From Streptomyces pacificus (GTDB lineage Bacteria > Actinomycetota > Actinomycetes > Streptomycetales > Streptomycetaceae): DNA of 64,000 nucleotides. The stretch spans positions 1 through 64,000 of the forward strand of contig NZ_BLLG01000014.1 in NCBI RefSeq assembly GCF_011766325.1. The letters are read 5' to 3'. Numbering within the stretch: the stretch's first letter is position 1; every line of letters begins with the position of its first letter. Shown here piece after piece: positions 21,099 to 29,664 of this stretch. The notes under the pieces were generated by a model that made no database searches, had not been told where the DNA came from, and was given only the letters and a program-made list of their open reading frames with translations. The position numbers and the translations under genes were made by a program.

Positions 21099-21812
21099 AT
21101 GCAAGATGATCGGAAGCCGGGCCCGACCCCGCGCCGCGGACGGCCGCGTTCGTTCGACCTGGACGCCGCCACCGCCTCGGCGCTGAGCGCGTTCTGGACC
21201 CGGGGATACGAGGCGACGACGGTCGAGGACCTGGTGCGGGCCACGGGGCTCGCGCCATCGAGCCTGTATGCCGCGTTCGGCAGCAAGCACGGGGTGCTGG
21301 AGGCGGCACTCGCACGCTACGACCGTGACCGGGAGGACCTGCTCGCTCCGCTGGAGCGCGGCGAGGCAGGCCTGGAGGACCTGAGGCTGTTCTTCGCGTC
21401 CGTGCGCGCCGACCTGACCGAGGCCGGTGCTCCGGGCTGCTTCATGGTGAACACCGCCACCGAGGTGGCACCCCGTGACAAGCGCATCGCCGCGCATGCG
21501 AACCGCCACCGCGAGCGCGTCCGCGACGGCATCGCGGCGGCCCTCACGCGGGCCGCCGCCCTGGGAGAGCTCGCGCCCGCCGGGGCAGAGGAGACCCTGG
21601 GGCGGGCGAGGGTCGTGCAGGCCGCTCTCTTCGGTGTGCAGGTGGCCGCGCGCGCCGGCGCGACCGGGGAGGCCCTTGCCACGCTCGGCGCGCTCGAGAG
21701 CCAAGTGGGCCTGTGGGCGCAGCCGGCCGAGGCCCCCGAGGGTGAGGGGAGACGCGGAACCGCCCGGCGCAAGGCGGCGGCGAAGGGAGGCGCTGAAGCG
21801 CCAGGGGCCTGA
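21099..21812 (+). CDS. TetR/AcrR family regulator of the AhpD-like gene (inferred)
   Basis: 237 residues from ATG 21099; an in-frame ATG at 21072 would add nine residues, and neither has a clear ribosome site. The HTH covers about residues 15-60 (RGYEATTVEDLVRATGLAPS, SSLYAAFGSKHGV). The C-terminal domain resembles the TetR_C group of oxidative-stress or quinone sensors, with a lone Cys in GAPGCFMVNT that may be redox relevant. The last about 25 residues are basic and Ala-rich. Divergent layout suggests repression of itself and the AhpD-like gene. Confidence 0.88.
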   Translation: MQDDRKPGPTPRRGRPRSFDLDAATASALSAFWTRGYEATTVEDLVRATGLAPSSLYAAFGSKHGVLEAALARYDRDREDLLAPLERGEAGLEDLRLFFASVRADLTEAGAPGCFMVNTATEVAPRDKRIAAHANRHRERVRDGIAAALTRAAALGELAPAGAEETLGRARVVQAALFGVQVAARAGATGEALATLGALESQVGLWAQPAEAPEGEGRRGTARRKAAAKGGAEAPGA

Positions 21813-22067
21813 CGCGGTCGGTGCCCCTGTGGAGCCGGGTCCGGCCGAACCCGCCGTCTGGCCGCGCCGCTTGCTCCGCCCCCGCCGCTGCCGCCCCACG
21901 TGGCTCTCACCGCGCGCACCGCTACCCGGCCGCACGCCGTCCGGTGCCGCTTCGGCGGCCTGCCCCGGGGAGTCCGGGGAGTCCGGGCACGGGAACTTCG
22001 TGCGCCCCCGGTCGGCGGCCGCGTGCCGGAGGAGACCCTGGAGCGGGCGCCCCGCCAGGCGCAGGTC

Positions 22068-22328
22068 TCAGCGAGGGCCGCCCGGACGTACCACCAGTCC
22101 GGGGTTGTAGGCGGCGAGGATTTTGTTCGCCCGGGACAGCAGGGCCAGGGCGTGCTCGCGGTCCGCGTGGTCCTCGGAGCAGAACGGTGCCCGGAAGCGC
22201 ATGGCCTCGCGTGCCGCGCACTCGGCTTCGATCTCCGCCTGGAGCACGCCCCGCGGCATGCAGGACCCGATCAGGGCGGCCACACCGTCGGGGATCGGGA
22301 CGGGGACGAGGTCGGGCGCGGTCACCAT
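22068..22328 (-). CDS. Hypothetical 86-residue protein
   Basis: MVTAPDLVPV starts at ATG 22328 with AAAGGA 6 nt upstream, a good start signal. It has three cysteines (GSCMPRG, AECAARE, PFCSEDH) and an HADREHALAL helix; no transmembrane segment or signal. Codon bias fits a real gene. No family recognised. The 255 bp between the TetR stop and this gene hold nothing I can support. Confidence 0.6.
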   Translation of the reverse strand: MVTAPDLVPVPIPDGVAALIGSCMPRGVLQAEIEAECAAREAMRFRAPFCSEDHADREHALALLSRANKILAAYNPGLVVRPGGPR

Positions 22329-22707
22329 AGTGTCCTTTGCTGACGCCGCTCGGGGCCACCGAGCAGGAGTGGTGTTCTCCTCATATACGTACCGGATGTG
22401 CTTCACGGTTCGTCGGCACGACGGTCTCTGTGCCACATCCCTTCGGCCGCGACCGATCATTTCCCTCTACGCGGGGGTAGGTTGACCGTGCCCCCGACCC
22501 GGTGCTCTCGGCCCAAGGGCGGCCGGCGGCCGGTTGGCGGAGAGGCGAGGCGGCCCAGGCGGCCCCGCCGGCGGCTCGCCGCACTCCGGGTGCACCCCGG
22601 TGCACTGCCCGGTGGGGTCTGCCCCGCCGGATCCCCCCGTGGACATCCGCTGTCCCGCGGGTGACGCCGCGCGGAGCCGTGGCCGGGAAGCCCGCCGCGC
22701 CATCGGG
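22329..22707. other. Gap without supported genes
   Basis: 379 bp between the small hypothetical gene start and the ligase stop. It contains the promoter region of the hypothetical gene, relatively AT-rich around 22376-22420, and no recognisable repeat or RNA. Confidence 0.4.
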
Positions 22708-23781
22708 TCACCCGGAGGGCGGGCCCGCCAGCACCTCCGACAGGTCGTAGCGCACCGGTTCCTCCAGCTGGCTGTAGGTGCAGCTTTCCGGGGTGCGGTC
22801 GGGCCGCCAGCGCCGGAACTGCGCCGTGTGCCGGAACCGGTCGCCTTCCATGTGGTCGTATGCGACTTCCAGTACCCGGTCGGGCCGCAGCGCCACCCAC
22901 GACAGGTCCTTCCTGCCCGACCACCGGCTCGGCGCGCCGGGCAGCCGGGCCGACGCGTGCGCCCCCTCGTCGTCCCCGCGTGCCCAGGGGTGCCCGGAGG
23001 CGTCCGCCAGGCGCAGCGGCTCCAGCTCCGCCACCAGTTCCTCGCGGCGTTTCATGGGGAACGCGGCGCAGACGCCGACATGCTGCAGGGCGCCCTCGCC
23101 GTCGTACAGTCCGAGCAGCAGCGAACCGACGACCGCTCCGCTCTTGTGGAAGCGGTAGCCGGCGACGACCACGTCTGCCGTCCGCTCGTGCTTGACCTTG
23201 TACATCGCCCGGGCGCCGGGCCGGTAGGGAAGGTCCAGCGGCTTGGCGACCACCCCGTCCAGGCCTGCACCCTCGTACTGTTCGAACCACTGCCGGGCCA
23301 CGGCGGCGTCCGTCGTGGCCGGGGCGATGTGCACCGGCTCGCGGGCGGTGGCGAGCGCCTCGACGAGCAGGGCGCGCCGCCGCACCAGCGGGGTGTCCAG
23401 GAGTGCCGCATCGCCGAGGGCGAGGAGGTCGAACGCCACGAAGTCGGCCGGTGTCCGTGCGGCGAGCGTCCGCACCCGGGAGTCCGCCGGATGGATGCGC
23501 TCGGTGAGCCGCTCGAAGTCCAGGCGCCCCCGGTGGGCGATCACGATCTCGCCGTCCACGACGCAGCGGTCCGGCAGACTGTCCCGCAGGGCCGTCACCA
23601 GCTCCGGGAAGTAGCGGGTCAGCGGTTTCCCGGTACGGCTGCCGATCACCACCTCGTCGCCGTCCCGGTGCACGATCGCGCGGAAGCCGTCCCACTTGGC
23701 CTCGTACTGCATCCCGGGCGGGATGGCCGCCACGGACGTGGCGAGCATCGGTTTCACCGGAGGCATCACCGGCAGATCCAT
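22708..23781 (-). CDS. ligC: ATP-dependent DNA ligase, LigC type
   Basis: 357 residues. The lysine adenylation motif is YEAKWDGFRA (about residues 25-34), with later nucleotidyltransferase motifs FVAFDLLALG, LDGVVAKPLD and YKVKHERTAD, then an OB-fold region. It joins nicks, typically in NHEJ or base-excision repair in actinobacteria. ATG 23781 gives the family's usual start (MDLPVMPPVKPMLA). It is divergent from a LigD-type polymerase gene only 52 bp away, a pairing known in Streptomyces. No Ku gene lies in the window. Confidence 0.93.
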   Translation of the reverse strand: MDLPVMPPVKPMLATSVAAIPPGMQYEAKWDGFRAIVHRDGDEVVIGSRTGKPLTRYFPELVTALRDSLPDRCVVDGEIVIAHRGRLDFERLTERIHPADSRVRTLAARTPADFVAFDLLALGDAALLDTPLVRRRALLVEALATAREPVHIAPATTDAAVARQWFEQYEGAGLDGVVAKPLDLPYRPGARAMYKVKHERTADVVVAGYRFHKSGAVVGSLLLGLYDGEGALQHVGVCAAFPMKRREELVAELEPLRLADASGHPWARGDDEGAHASARLPGAPSRWSGRKDLSWVALRPDRVLEVAYDHMEGDRFRHTAQFRRWRPDRTPESCTYSQLEEPVRYDLSEVLAGPPSG

Positions 23782-23833
23782 GGGTCGATTGTCCGGTATG
23801 CGGGGAATTCTGGCACCGCCTACGCTGACGGGC
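23782..23833. promoter_or_regulatory. 52-bp divergent promoter region of ligase and prim-pol genes
   Basis: Only 52 bp separate the two ATGs, so both promoters must overlap here. TACGCT (23821-23826) lies 7 nt before the plus-strand ATG, suggesting a leaderless polymerase-gene transcript. Confidence 0.45.
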
Positions 23834-25048
23834 ATGGCCGGAGCGGTGGAACTGGACGTGGGCGGGCGCACCGTGCGCGTGTCCCATCCGGACAAGGTCT
23901 ACTTTCCCGAACGCGGCTACACCAAGCTGGACGTGGTCCGGTACTACGCCGCCGTGGGCGGCGGCATCACCCGGGCGCTGCGGGACCGTCCCACCACCCT
24001 TGAGCGCTACCCCGACGGGGTGGCCGGCGAGTCCTTCTTCCAGAAGCGCGCCCCCACCTACCTGCCGGAGTGGATCCCCACCGCCCACATCACGTTCCCC
24101 AGCGGCAGGTCGGCCGACGAGATGTGCCCGACCGAACCCGCGGCCGTGGCCTGGGCCGCCAATCTCGGCGCCGTCACCTTCCACCCCTGGCCGGTCCGCC
24201 GGGGGGACACCGACCACCCCGACGAACTGCGCATCGATCTCGACCCGCAGCCCGGTACGGACTACGCCGACGCCGTCCGCGCCGCCCATGAGCTCCGGGA
24301 CGTCCTCGACGGCGCCGGACTGCGCGGCTGGCCCAAGACGTCCGGCGGACGCGGGCTCCACGTGTTCGTCCCCATCGAACCGCGCTGGACGTTCACCCAG
24401 GTCCGGCGTGCCGCGATCGCCTGCGGGCGGCAGCTGGAGCGCCGGATGCCGGACCACGTCACCATCAGATGGTGGAAGGAGGAACGCGGCGCGCGGATCT
24501 TCGTCGACTACAACCAGACCGCCCGCGACCGCACCATCGCCTCCGCCTACTCCGTACGGCCCCGCCCCCACGCCCCGGTCTCCGCCCCCCTGCGCTGGGA
24601 GGAGATCGACGAAGCCGTGCCCGAGGACTTCGACATCGTGTCGATGCGGGCGCGCTACGCCGAGGCCGGCGATGTGCACGCCGACATGGACGATCACCGC
24701 TTCGGCCTGGAGGAGCTGCTGGAACTCGCCCGCCGCGACGAGGCGGAGCACGGGCTGGGCGATCTGCCCTACCCGCCGGAGTACCCGAAGATGCCCGGCG
24801 AGCCGAAGCGCGTCCAGCCCAGCCGCGCGAAGAGGGACGCGAAGCGGGGCGCGAAGGGAGATGCGAAGGGGGATGCGGAGCAGCACGCCCGGGGAGGCCC
24901 GCAGGGGGACGCCCCGCACGGGTGCACCGCCGAGGGGACCGGGCCGGCGTCCACGAAGACGCGGCGCGGGCCGAGGGAAGGGGCGCCGGGCGCGAAGGGC
25001 CGAGGTGAGAGTGCTGCGGGTGGGCGGACGGGGCCGGGGGAGCGCTGA
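23834..25048 (+). CDS. LigD-type NHEJ primase-polymerase (PolDom)
   Basis: 404 residues. Residues about 1-300 match the archaeo-eukaryotic primase fold of LigD polymerase domains: HPDKVYFPERGYTK, the metal-binding ELRIDLDPQ (D-x-D), and the SGGRGLHVFVPI motif that carries the catalytic His. It adds or copies nucleotides at broken ends, preferring rNTPs in this family. It is stand-alone, with no ligase or phosphoesterase domain; the ligase is encoded divergently. The C-terminal about 90 residues are a Lys/Arg/Gly/Glu-rich low-complexity tail (RAKRDAKRGAKGDAKGDAE), likely disordered and DNA-binding. Confidence 0.92.
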   Translation: MAGAVELDVGGRTVRVSHPDKVYFPERGYTKLDVVRYYAAVGGGITRALRDRPTTLERYPDGVAGESFFQKRAPTYLPEWIPTAHITFPSGRSADEMCPTEPAAVAWAANLGAVTFHPWPVRRGDTDHPDELRIDLDPQPGTDYADAVRAAHELRDVLDGAGLRGWPKTSGGRGLHVFVPIEPRWTFTQVRRAAIACGRQLERRMPDHVTIRWWKEERGARIFVDYNQTARDRTIASAYSVRPRPHAPVSAPLRWEEIDEAVPEDFDIVSMRARYAEAGDVHADMDDHRFGLEELLELARRDEAEHGLGDLPYPPEYPKMPGEPKRVQPSRAKRDAKRGAKGDAKGDAEQHARGGPQGDAPHGCTAEGTGPASTKTRRGPREGAPGAKGRGESAAGGRTGPGER

Positions 25049-25077
25049 ACCGGCGGCTTGGGCGGTCCGGTGCACGG

Positions 25078-25239
25078 GTGCCCCACCGCGGGGGCGATGG
25101 AGCACCCTGGTGCTGCGGTTCCGAAAGCGGGCCTTCTACCGAGACGCGTGAGCTCACCGAGGACGAGGTGAACGACCTGCTCAGCGGCGATGAGCGGGAC
25201 GCCGGAGGGGACGACGACGAGTACGAGTGGGTGCGGTGA
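25078..25239 (+). CDS. Short acidic ORF, possible gene end or small peptide
   Basis: A 53-codon frame ending in a strikingly acidic tail (RELTEDEVNDLLSGDERD, then GGDDDEYEWVR). The last 30 codons have strong GC3 bias and a perfect terminator palindrome follows at once, so a transcribed coding end is likely. The first 20 codons show weaker bias and no ribosome site precedes GTG 25078. It may be the 3' remnant of a truncated gene or a small peptide gene. It is convergent with the methyltransferase pseudogene. No function is assigned. Confidence 0.35.
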   Translation: MPHRGGDGAPWCCGSESGPSTETRELTEDEVNDLLSGDERDAGGDDDEYEWVR

Positions 25240-25243
25240 ACGT

Positions 25244-25265
25244 GGCCCCCGCCCGGGCGGGGGCC
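25244..25265. terminator. Bidirectional terminator palindrome
   Basis: A perfect 22-bp palindrome (GGCCCCCGCCC and its complement) sits between the acidic ORF stop and the convergent methyltransferase end. Confidence 0.7.
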
Positions 25266-25306
25266 GTCACTCTCCCCGCCCGGGCGCCTGGAGCGTACGG
25301 GCCGTC

Positions 25307-26309
25307 TCAGGGCCTGGGCAGGGGCAGGCCGGGCATCTGCGGGTGCCGCAGGTGCTGCCCGCCGTCGTACACGTGAAGGGTGAACGTCTCCGGGCCCGGG
25401 GCACCGGCCGTGTCGTAGGCATCCAGGACCCGCTCGATCCGCTCCCACAGCCGGACCGGGCCGCCCTCCCTCACCTGCCACCCACCGTCGGCCGGGGTGA
25501 GGGTGGCGGCGGAGCCGGTGACTGCGTCGACCAGGTGCACCACCTCGCCGACGGTGACCATCTGCGCGTCCGGGACGGCGCTCTGGGCGAGGAAGCGCAG
25601 GTGGAACGCTTCCTCGGTCGCGGGCGGTGATCCGCTCGGGGCTGATCCGCGTGGTCCGGGCCCTCTCGGGAAGGCCCGCGGCCCAATGGGTCGGGTTGCC
25701 GAACGCCGGCGCCGCGTGGGTGCGGGCCGACATGAACGACACCGTGCCGGGCAGCAGCTGGCCCTCGGCGGTGCCGTCCTCGGCGACGGTCAGCAGGACG
25801 CGGGCGTATCCGTAAAGCCAGCCCGACAGGGTGAGCAGGATCTTCCCGCCCGGCCGGGTCTGCGCGATCAGCGCGGGCGGGACGGCGCGGAAGGAGCAAG
25901 CAGCCACGATCCGGTCGAACGATGCTTCGGGCCAGTAGCCGTACAACCCGTCGGCCACGGCCAGGGTCGGGGTGTAGCCACAGTCGTACAGCGTGCCCGC
26001 GGCCTGCTCCAGCCGGTGGGGGGCGACCTCGATGCTGGTGACGTCGGCGGAGCCGAGTCGTTCACAGGCGAGCGCGGTGGAGTAGCCGGTGCCGGTGCCG
26101 ATCTCCAGCACTGTGTGCCCCTCGGAGACGTCGGCGTCCGCCCACATTCGTATGACGAGCGAGGGCAGCGTGGACGACGAGGTCGGCGCCCCGCCGTGCT
26201 GTACGGCCGAGTTCTTCCAGTCGGGTTCGTCGCCGTCGAACTGCGTGATCAGCGTGGTGTCGGAGTACGCGGCGGCCAGCCACCGGCCATAGTCGAGCTC
26301 GGCGGTCAC
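25307..26309 (-). pseudogene. Frameshifted PIMT-like methyltransferase (RiPP/ATP-grasp maturase-linked type)
   Basis: From GTG 26309 (GGGGGAG just upstream) the frame encodes a protein-L-isoaspartate methyltransferase-like domain: LAAAYSDTTLITQFDG, the TSSSTLPSLV segment, and SAM motif I HTVLEIGTGTGYSTALA. The frame then runs off. The family's typical C-terminal domain (EAFHLRFLAQSAVP, then WQVREGGPVRLWERIE) continues in another frame down to 25307. Removing one base from the three-base run at 25622-25624 restores one 1002-bp frame reading ITAATEEAFHLRFLAQ across the junction. This family methylates or forms aspartimide in ATP-grasp-modified RiPPs; no ATP-grasp or precursor gene is nearby. 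A sequencing error is the alternative. Confidence 0.78.
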
Positions 26310-26843
26310 CGGCTCCCCCGTTCCCGTCGCGCTCGTCGGCGGGCAGGTAGAAGCCCGGTCCACCGCACCGGAGCCGCTCCGCGCCGCTGCCGGCGGGCAA
26401 ACCCTGCCTGACGCGGTACGCGGACCTGTTTCGGTGAACCGCGAGGAGGCGCGGACGGTCTCCGGTGAACTTCGTCCGGGGTGTGGAGAAACGAGGACCG
26501 GCCCACTACCGTGTGCCCGGCCCGACCCGACCCGATTTTCCCGACGGCGGTTCTCCGACGGCAGTGGGGGGTTCACATGGACAGGCGGGGGGAGCGCACC
26601 GAGGGCCGCTCCGGCCGGAGGGCGGGTGCGCCATCTCGGGCTGTACGCGGGGCAACTGCCGGACCGCCGGACGGGCCGCGGTCCGGAAAGGGGGCAAGGC
26701 GGCGGTGCCCGGGGGCGGTTCGGGGGCACCGCGTTCCGCGGCCGATCCCACGCGGCACCCGCGCTGAGGGTGCGTATCTCGGCGTCCGGCAGGCGCTCCG
26801 TGGTGATGCGGAACCGAAGCGACTCAAGGAAGAGGTGCATTCC
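26310..26843. other. Gap without supported genes
   Basis: 534 bp upstream of the DUF1254 gene. ORFs here lack codon bias and a continuous reading into the DUF1254 frame would bury its signal peptide, so I treat it as non-coding and promoter-bearing. No repeats recognised. Confidence 0.4.
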
Positions 26844-28247
26844 ATGTTGCCTGCCGCGAAGAGGAGCCGGGGAAAATGGCTGGCACTCCTCACCGTCCTC
26901 GGGGTGCTGCTCGCCGCTCCCGCTGCATGGGGAGTTCCCCGCCCGGTAGAATCCGGCGCGAGCCGTGTGGCGCAGAACTACCTGGAGCGGTTCTATCCCC
27001 GCTGGTTCAGCTACCAGCAGACACGCACGGCCGATCTCCATACCCCCGGCGGGAACGTGCTGTTCGGACCGGACCGGGTCACCCCGCTCTACGGTGCGGT
27101 CGTGGCCATCAACGTCGACACGCTGTACGCCAGCGCGATCGTCGAGCCCGGCTCGGAACCCGTGGTCTTCACGATTCCCGAGACCTCCGCGAGCTACTCG
27201 CTGTTCACCGCGACGAACTTCGGTGACGTCTTCGACTCGGGTATACCGTCAGGGCAGCCCGGCACCTACGCCTTGACCGCTCCTGACTGGCGCGGCGAGC
27301 TCCCCGCCGGAATCACCCGGGTCGACGTCCCCTACCGGCAATCCATGCTGATCATCCGGGGTGACAAGTACAGCGGAGGCCGGAACACGGTCGCCGAGGC
27401 GGAGTCGTTCCGGCGGAACCTGCGCATGGCCACCCTGTCCGACTACCTGGCGAACCCGGACGCGGGAAAGACCGAGATCGTGCCGGGCGCGACCTTCGCC
27501 ATCCGCTACAAGGTGATCGCCGACAGCCTTGTCGCCCGAACGCCGATCGCCTTCCTGCGCCAACTGCAGGCTGCCGTGCACGACCCCAGGACAGCCCCGT
27601 TGAGCGGCGGGGAAAAGGCAGTGGCCGCGGAGTTCGACCGCGTCTTCGGCAACGGCAGGAACCTGTCTCTCACGCTACGGCACCAACTCGCCCACGGAGC
27701 CCGGCAGGGACACGCCCGGATTACCGAGAACTACCTCGACCACACCACCGAAACCAACTGGGTGAACTTCCGCAACATCGGAGACTGGACTGCCGACGAC
27801 TATCTGGACCGTTCCGCCGTCGCCGAGTTTCTCCAATGGGGTAACAGCCTTCCCACAGCCGCCTACTGGCACGCCTTCAAGGACGCATCCGGAACCGTGC
27901 TCGACGGTGGTTCCCAGGCGTACGTGGTGACTTTCCCTCCCGGGGAACTCCCGGAAACCAGCCGGTTCTGGTCACTGACGGCTTACACCCCGAATGCCGT
28001 GACCCTCATACCGAACTCGTCCCGCACATACGCGGTGGCGAGTTACACCCCGGAGATGAAGAGGAATCCGGACGGATCGCTGTCGATCCATCTTTCCCGG
28101 ACCCGGCCGGCCGGTGTGAACCCGGCGAACTGGATACCCGTGGGCAACGGGGAGTTCAACGTCATGCTGCGCGCGTACGGACCGCGGGGAGGCGCACTCG
28201 ACGGCAGTTACGTACCTCCCGGCATCACGCCGCTGACCGGGCCCTGA
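26844..28247 (+). CDS. Secreted DUF1254/DUF1214 domain protein
   Basis: 467 residues. ATG 26844 has GGAAGAGG upstream and begins a classical signal peptide (KRSRGKWLALLTVLGVLLAA, cleavage near AWG). The DUF1254 region follows at about 55-170 (GPDRVTPLYGAVVAINVDTL) and DUF1214 at about 330-455 (NWIPVGNGEFNVMLRAYGP). Such two-domain proteins are exported, widespread and of unknown activity. The base composition is slightly less G+C-rich than its neighbours. It stands alone and is followed by a good terminator. Confidence 0.9.
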   Translation: MLPAAKRSRGKWLALLTVLGVLLAAPAAWGVPRPVESGASRVAQNYLERFYPRWFSYQQTRTADLHTPGGNVLFGPDRVTPLYGAVVAINVDTLYASAIVEPGSEPVVFTIPETSASYSLFTATNFGDVFDSGIPSGQPGTYALTAPDWRGELPAGITRVDVPYRQSMLIIRGDKYSGGRNTVAEAESFRRNLRMATLSDYLANPDAGKTEIVPGATFAIRYKVIADSLVARTPIAFLRQLQAAVHDPRTAPLSGGEKAVAAEFDRVFGNGRNLSLTLRHQLAHGARQGHARITENYLDHTTETNWVNFRNIGDWTADDYLDRSAVAEFLQWGNSLPTAAYWHAFKDASGTVLDGGSQAYVVTFPPGELPETSRFWSLTAYTPNAVTLIPNSSRTYAVASYTPEMKRNPDGSLSIHLSRTRPAGVNPANWIPVGNGEFNVMLRAYGPRGGALDGSYVPPGITPLTGP

Positions 28248-28260
28248 GGCGGGAACGGGC

Positions 28261-28296
28261 AGGACGGAGAGGGTCGTTTGGACCCTCCGCCGTCCT
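28261..28296 (+). terminator. Terminator after the DUF1254 gene
   Basis: The stem AGGACGG-A-GAGGGTC (28261-28275) pairs with GACCCTC-CG-CCGTCCT (28281-28296) around a GTTTG loop, 14 bp beyond the stop. Confidence 0.75.
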
Positions 28297-28410
28297 CCTC
28301 GGGGCAGGGCCGAACGGCTGCCCCGGCCAGGCTGCTCGTCGTGCCGAACCGGCCGTCCCGAGATTCCCCGAAGTCGGCGCCGTCATGAGGAGCGCACTCA
28401 GCCTGCGCGC

Positions 28411-28935
28411 TCAGCGGCCGTAATTCGCGTGGCACATGGCGACCAGGGACGGGTCCGCCACGCCGTTCGAGAACCTGCACAGATCGACCATGCCGAAGTC
28501 CGTCCGCGGCCGGGGCGACCGCACGGCCGGCAGACTCCCGTCCTTGCGGGGCGGTGCCGACCTGTCCGCCTGGACGGTGCCGCTCCGCTCGCGCGCCTGC
28601 CGCTTGGACGCGGCCGCCTGCCCCTGACGCACCCGGGGTGCTTCCCCCCGGGTGGGCTCGGGCACCTCTCCCGGCCGACCGGCGCCCGCCTCATCCGCAC
28701 CGGTGGGTCCCGGCCGCGCCGGCTCGTCGGGCCCGGTGGCGGCGAGTTCGCCGCGGGGCGGGGCCTGCTCGGCCCGGTGCTCCCGGCCGGCGGGCGACGG
28801 CGAGGGGGCGGCTGCGGGCACGATGCCGGGGGTTTGAGGGCGCGGCGTCGCGGGCACGGAGACGCAGCCGCTCGCGGCGAGAGCGGTCGCGGTGAGCAGC
28901 AGTGCGAGGGTGAGGGGACTGATCCGGGGGTGCAT
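28411..28935 (-). CDS. Lipoprotein with conserved C-terminal Cys motif
   Basis: 174 residues. A lipoprotein signal (LTLALLLTATALAASGC) ends in lipobox LAASGC, so the protein is membrane-anchored on the outside. The middle is Pro/Ala/Arg-rich and disordered. The C-terminus (DLCRFSNGVADPSLVAMC, then HANYGR) is a short conserved module with two Cys that probably form a disulphide. ATG 28935 has AGGGTGG upstream. No function known; single-gene unit. Confidence 0.75.
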   Translation of the reverse strand: MHPRISPLTLALLLTATALAASGCVSVPATPRPQTPGIVPAAAPSPSPAGREHRAEQAPPRGELAATGPDEPARPGPTGADEAGAGRPGEVPEPTRGEAPRVRQGQAAASKRQARERSGTVQADRSAPPRKDGSLPAVRSPRPRTDFGMVDLCRFSNGVADPSLVAMCHANYGR

Positions 28936-29664
28936 CCGTCCACCCTGCCGCAGTGCGCGCCGCGCGGGTGATGGCACACGGTCCGACCACCGGCACGAGT
29001 GATCACACGGGACCGAGGGCGACGCGGGGGAGAGTCCGGGCGCGGGCGGGCGAGCGGAGCGGCACGGGAACAGGTCGGCGCCGCCCGCATGGCGGGAGGC
29101 ACCGCGCGGTGCGTTCGCCGTGGGCCGTCCCGCGTGGAGGGCGGCCGAGGCGCGGCAGAGGCGTGGCCCGCTGCCGATACCGATACCGATACCGATACCG
29201 AGGCCGGGTCCCGGCCGCGCACGGACGCGGGCCTGGGCAGGGGCGCCGGGGCCGGGCGAGGTGCTGCCGGGGACCCGCCCCGGAGTGTCGCCAGGAGGCC
29301 GCGGTGTCGCGGTGTCGCGGCGGTCCAGTGTCGCGCAGGTTCCGGGGCGTCGCACGGCGAGGCCTGCCGGTCCGCCCCGTCGGACCCGTAGAGCGCGGTG
29401 GGCCGTACCGGGTGCGGCCGACAGCGGCTGGCAGCGGCCGTTCCCGGGTGCGGGGGACCGGCACCGGGAGCACACTCGGTGGGGTCGGCAGCACACGCAC
29501 CAGCGGGCGAGGCACGACGACGGTCCCCGGAGCCCGGGAGCCCCGAGACCCGAACCTCCAGGGACCGTGAGGCCCCCGAGGTCCACGTGATCCCCGGCGG
29601 CCCCCGCCGGGGTTCGACGGGGCACGAGGGGGCCGCCCGGTCGCCAGGGAAGGAGCGATGTCCC
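28936..29664. other. 729-bp gap with tandem GATACC/CCGATA repeats
   Basis: No frame shows consistent GC3 bias. (CCGATA)n repeats lie at 29174-29198 and imperfect GTGTCGCGG repeats near 29303-29337. Presumably holds promoters for the lipoprotein and VOC genes. Confidence 0.5.

Noticed and set aside
26481..26843. N-terminal extension of the DUF1254 protein
   Set aside because: It would place the obvious signal peptide inside the protein, and codon bias is poor there.
29174..29201. (CCGATA)n array considered as an iteron or CRISPR-like element
   Set aside because: No spacers, no associated genes and only a few units; a simple-sequence repeat.
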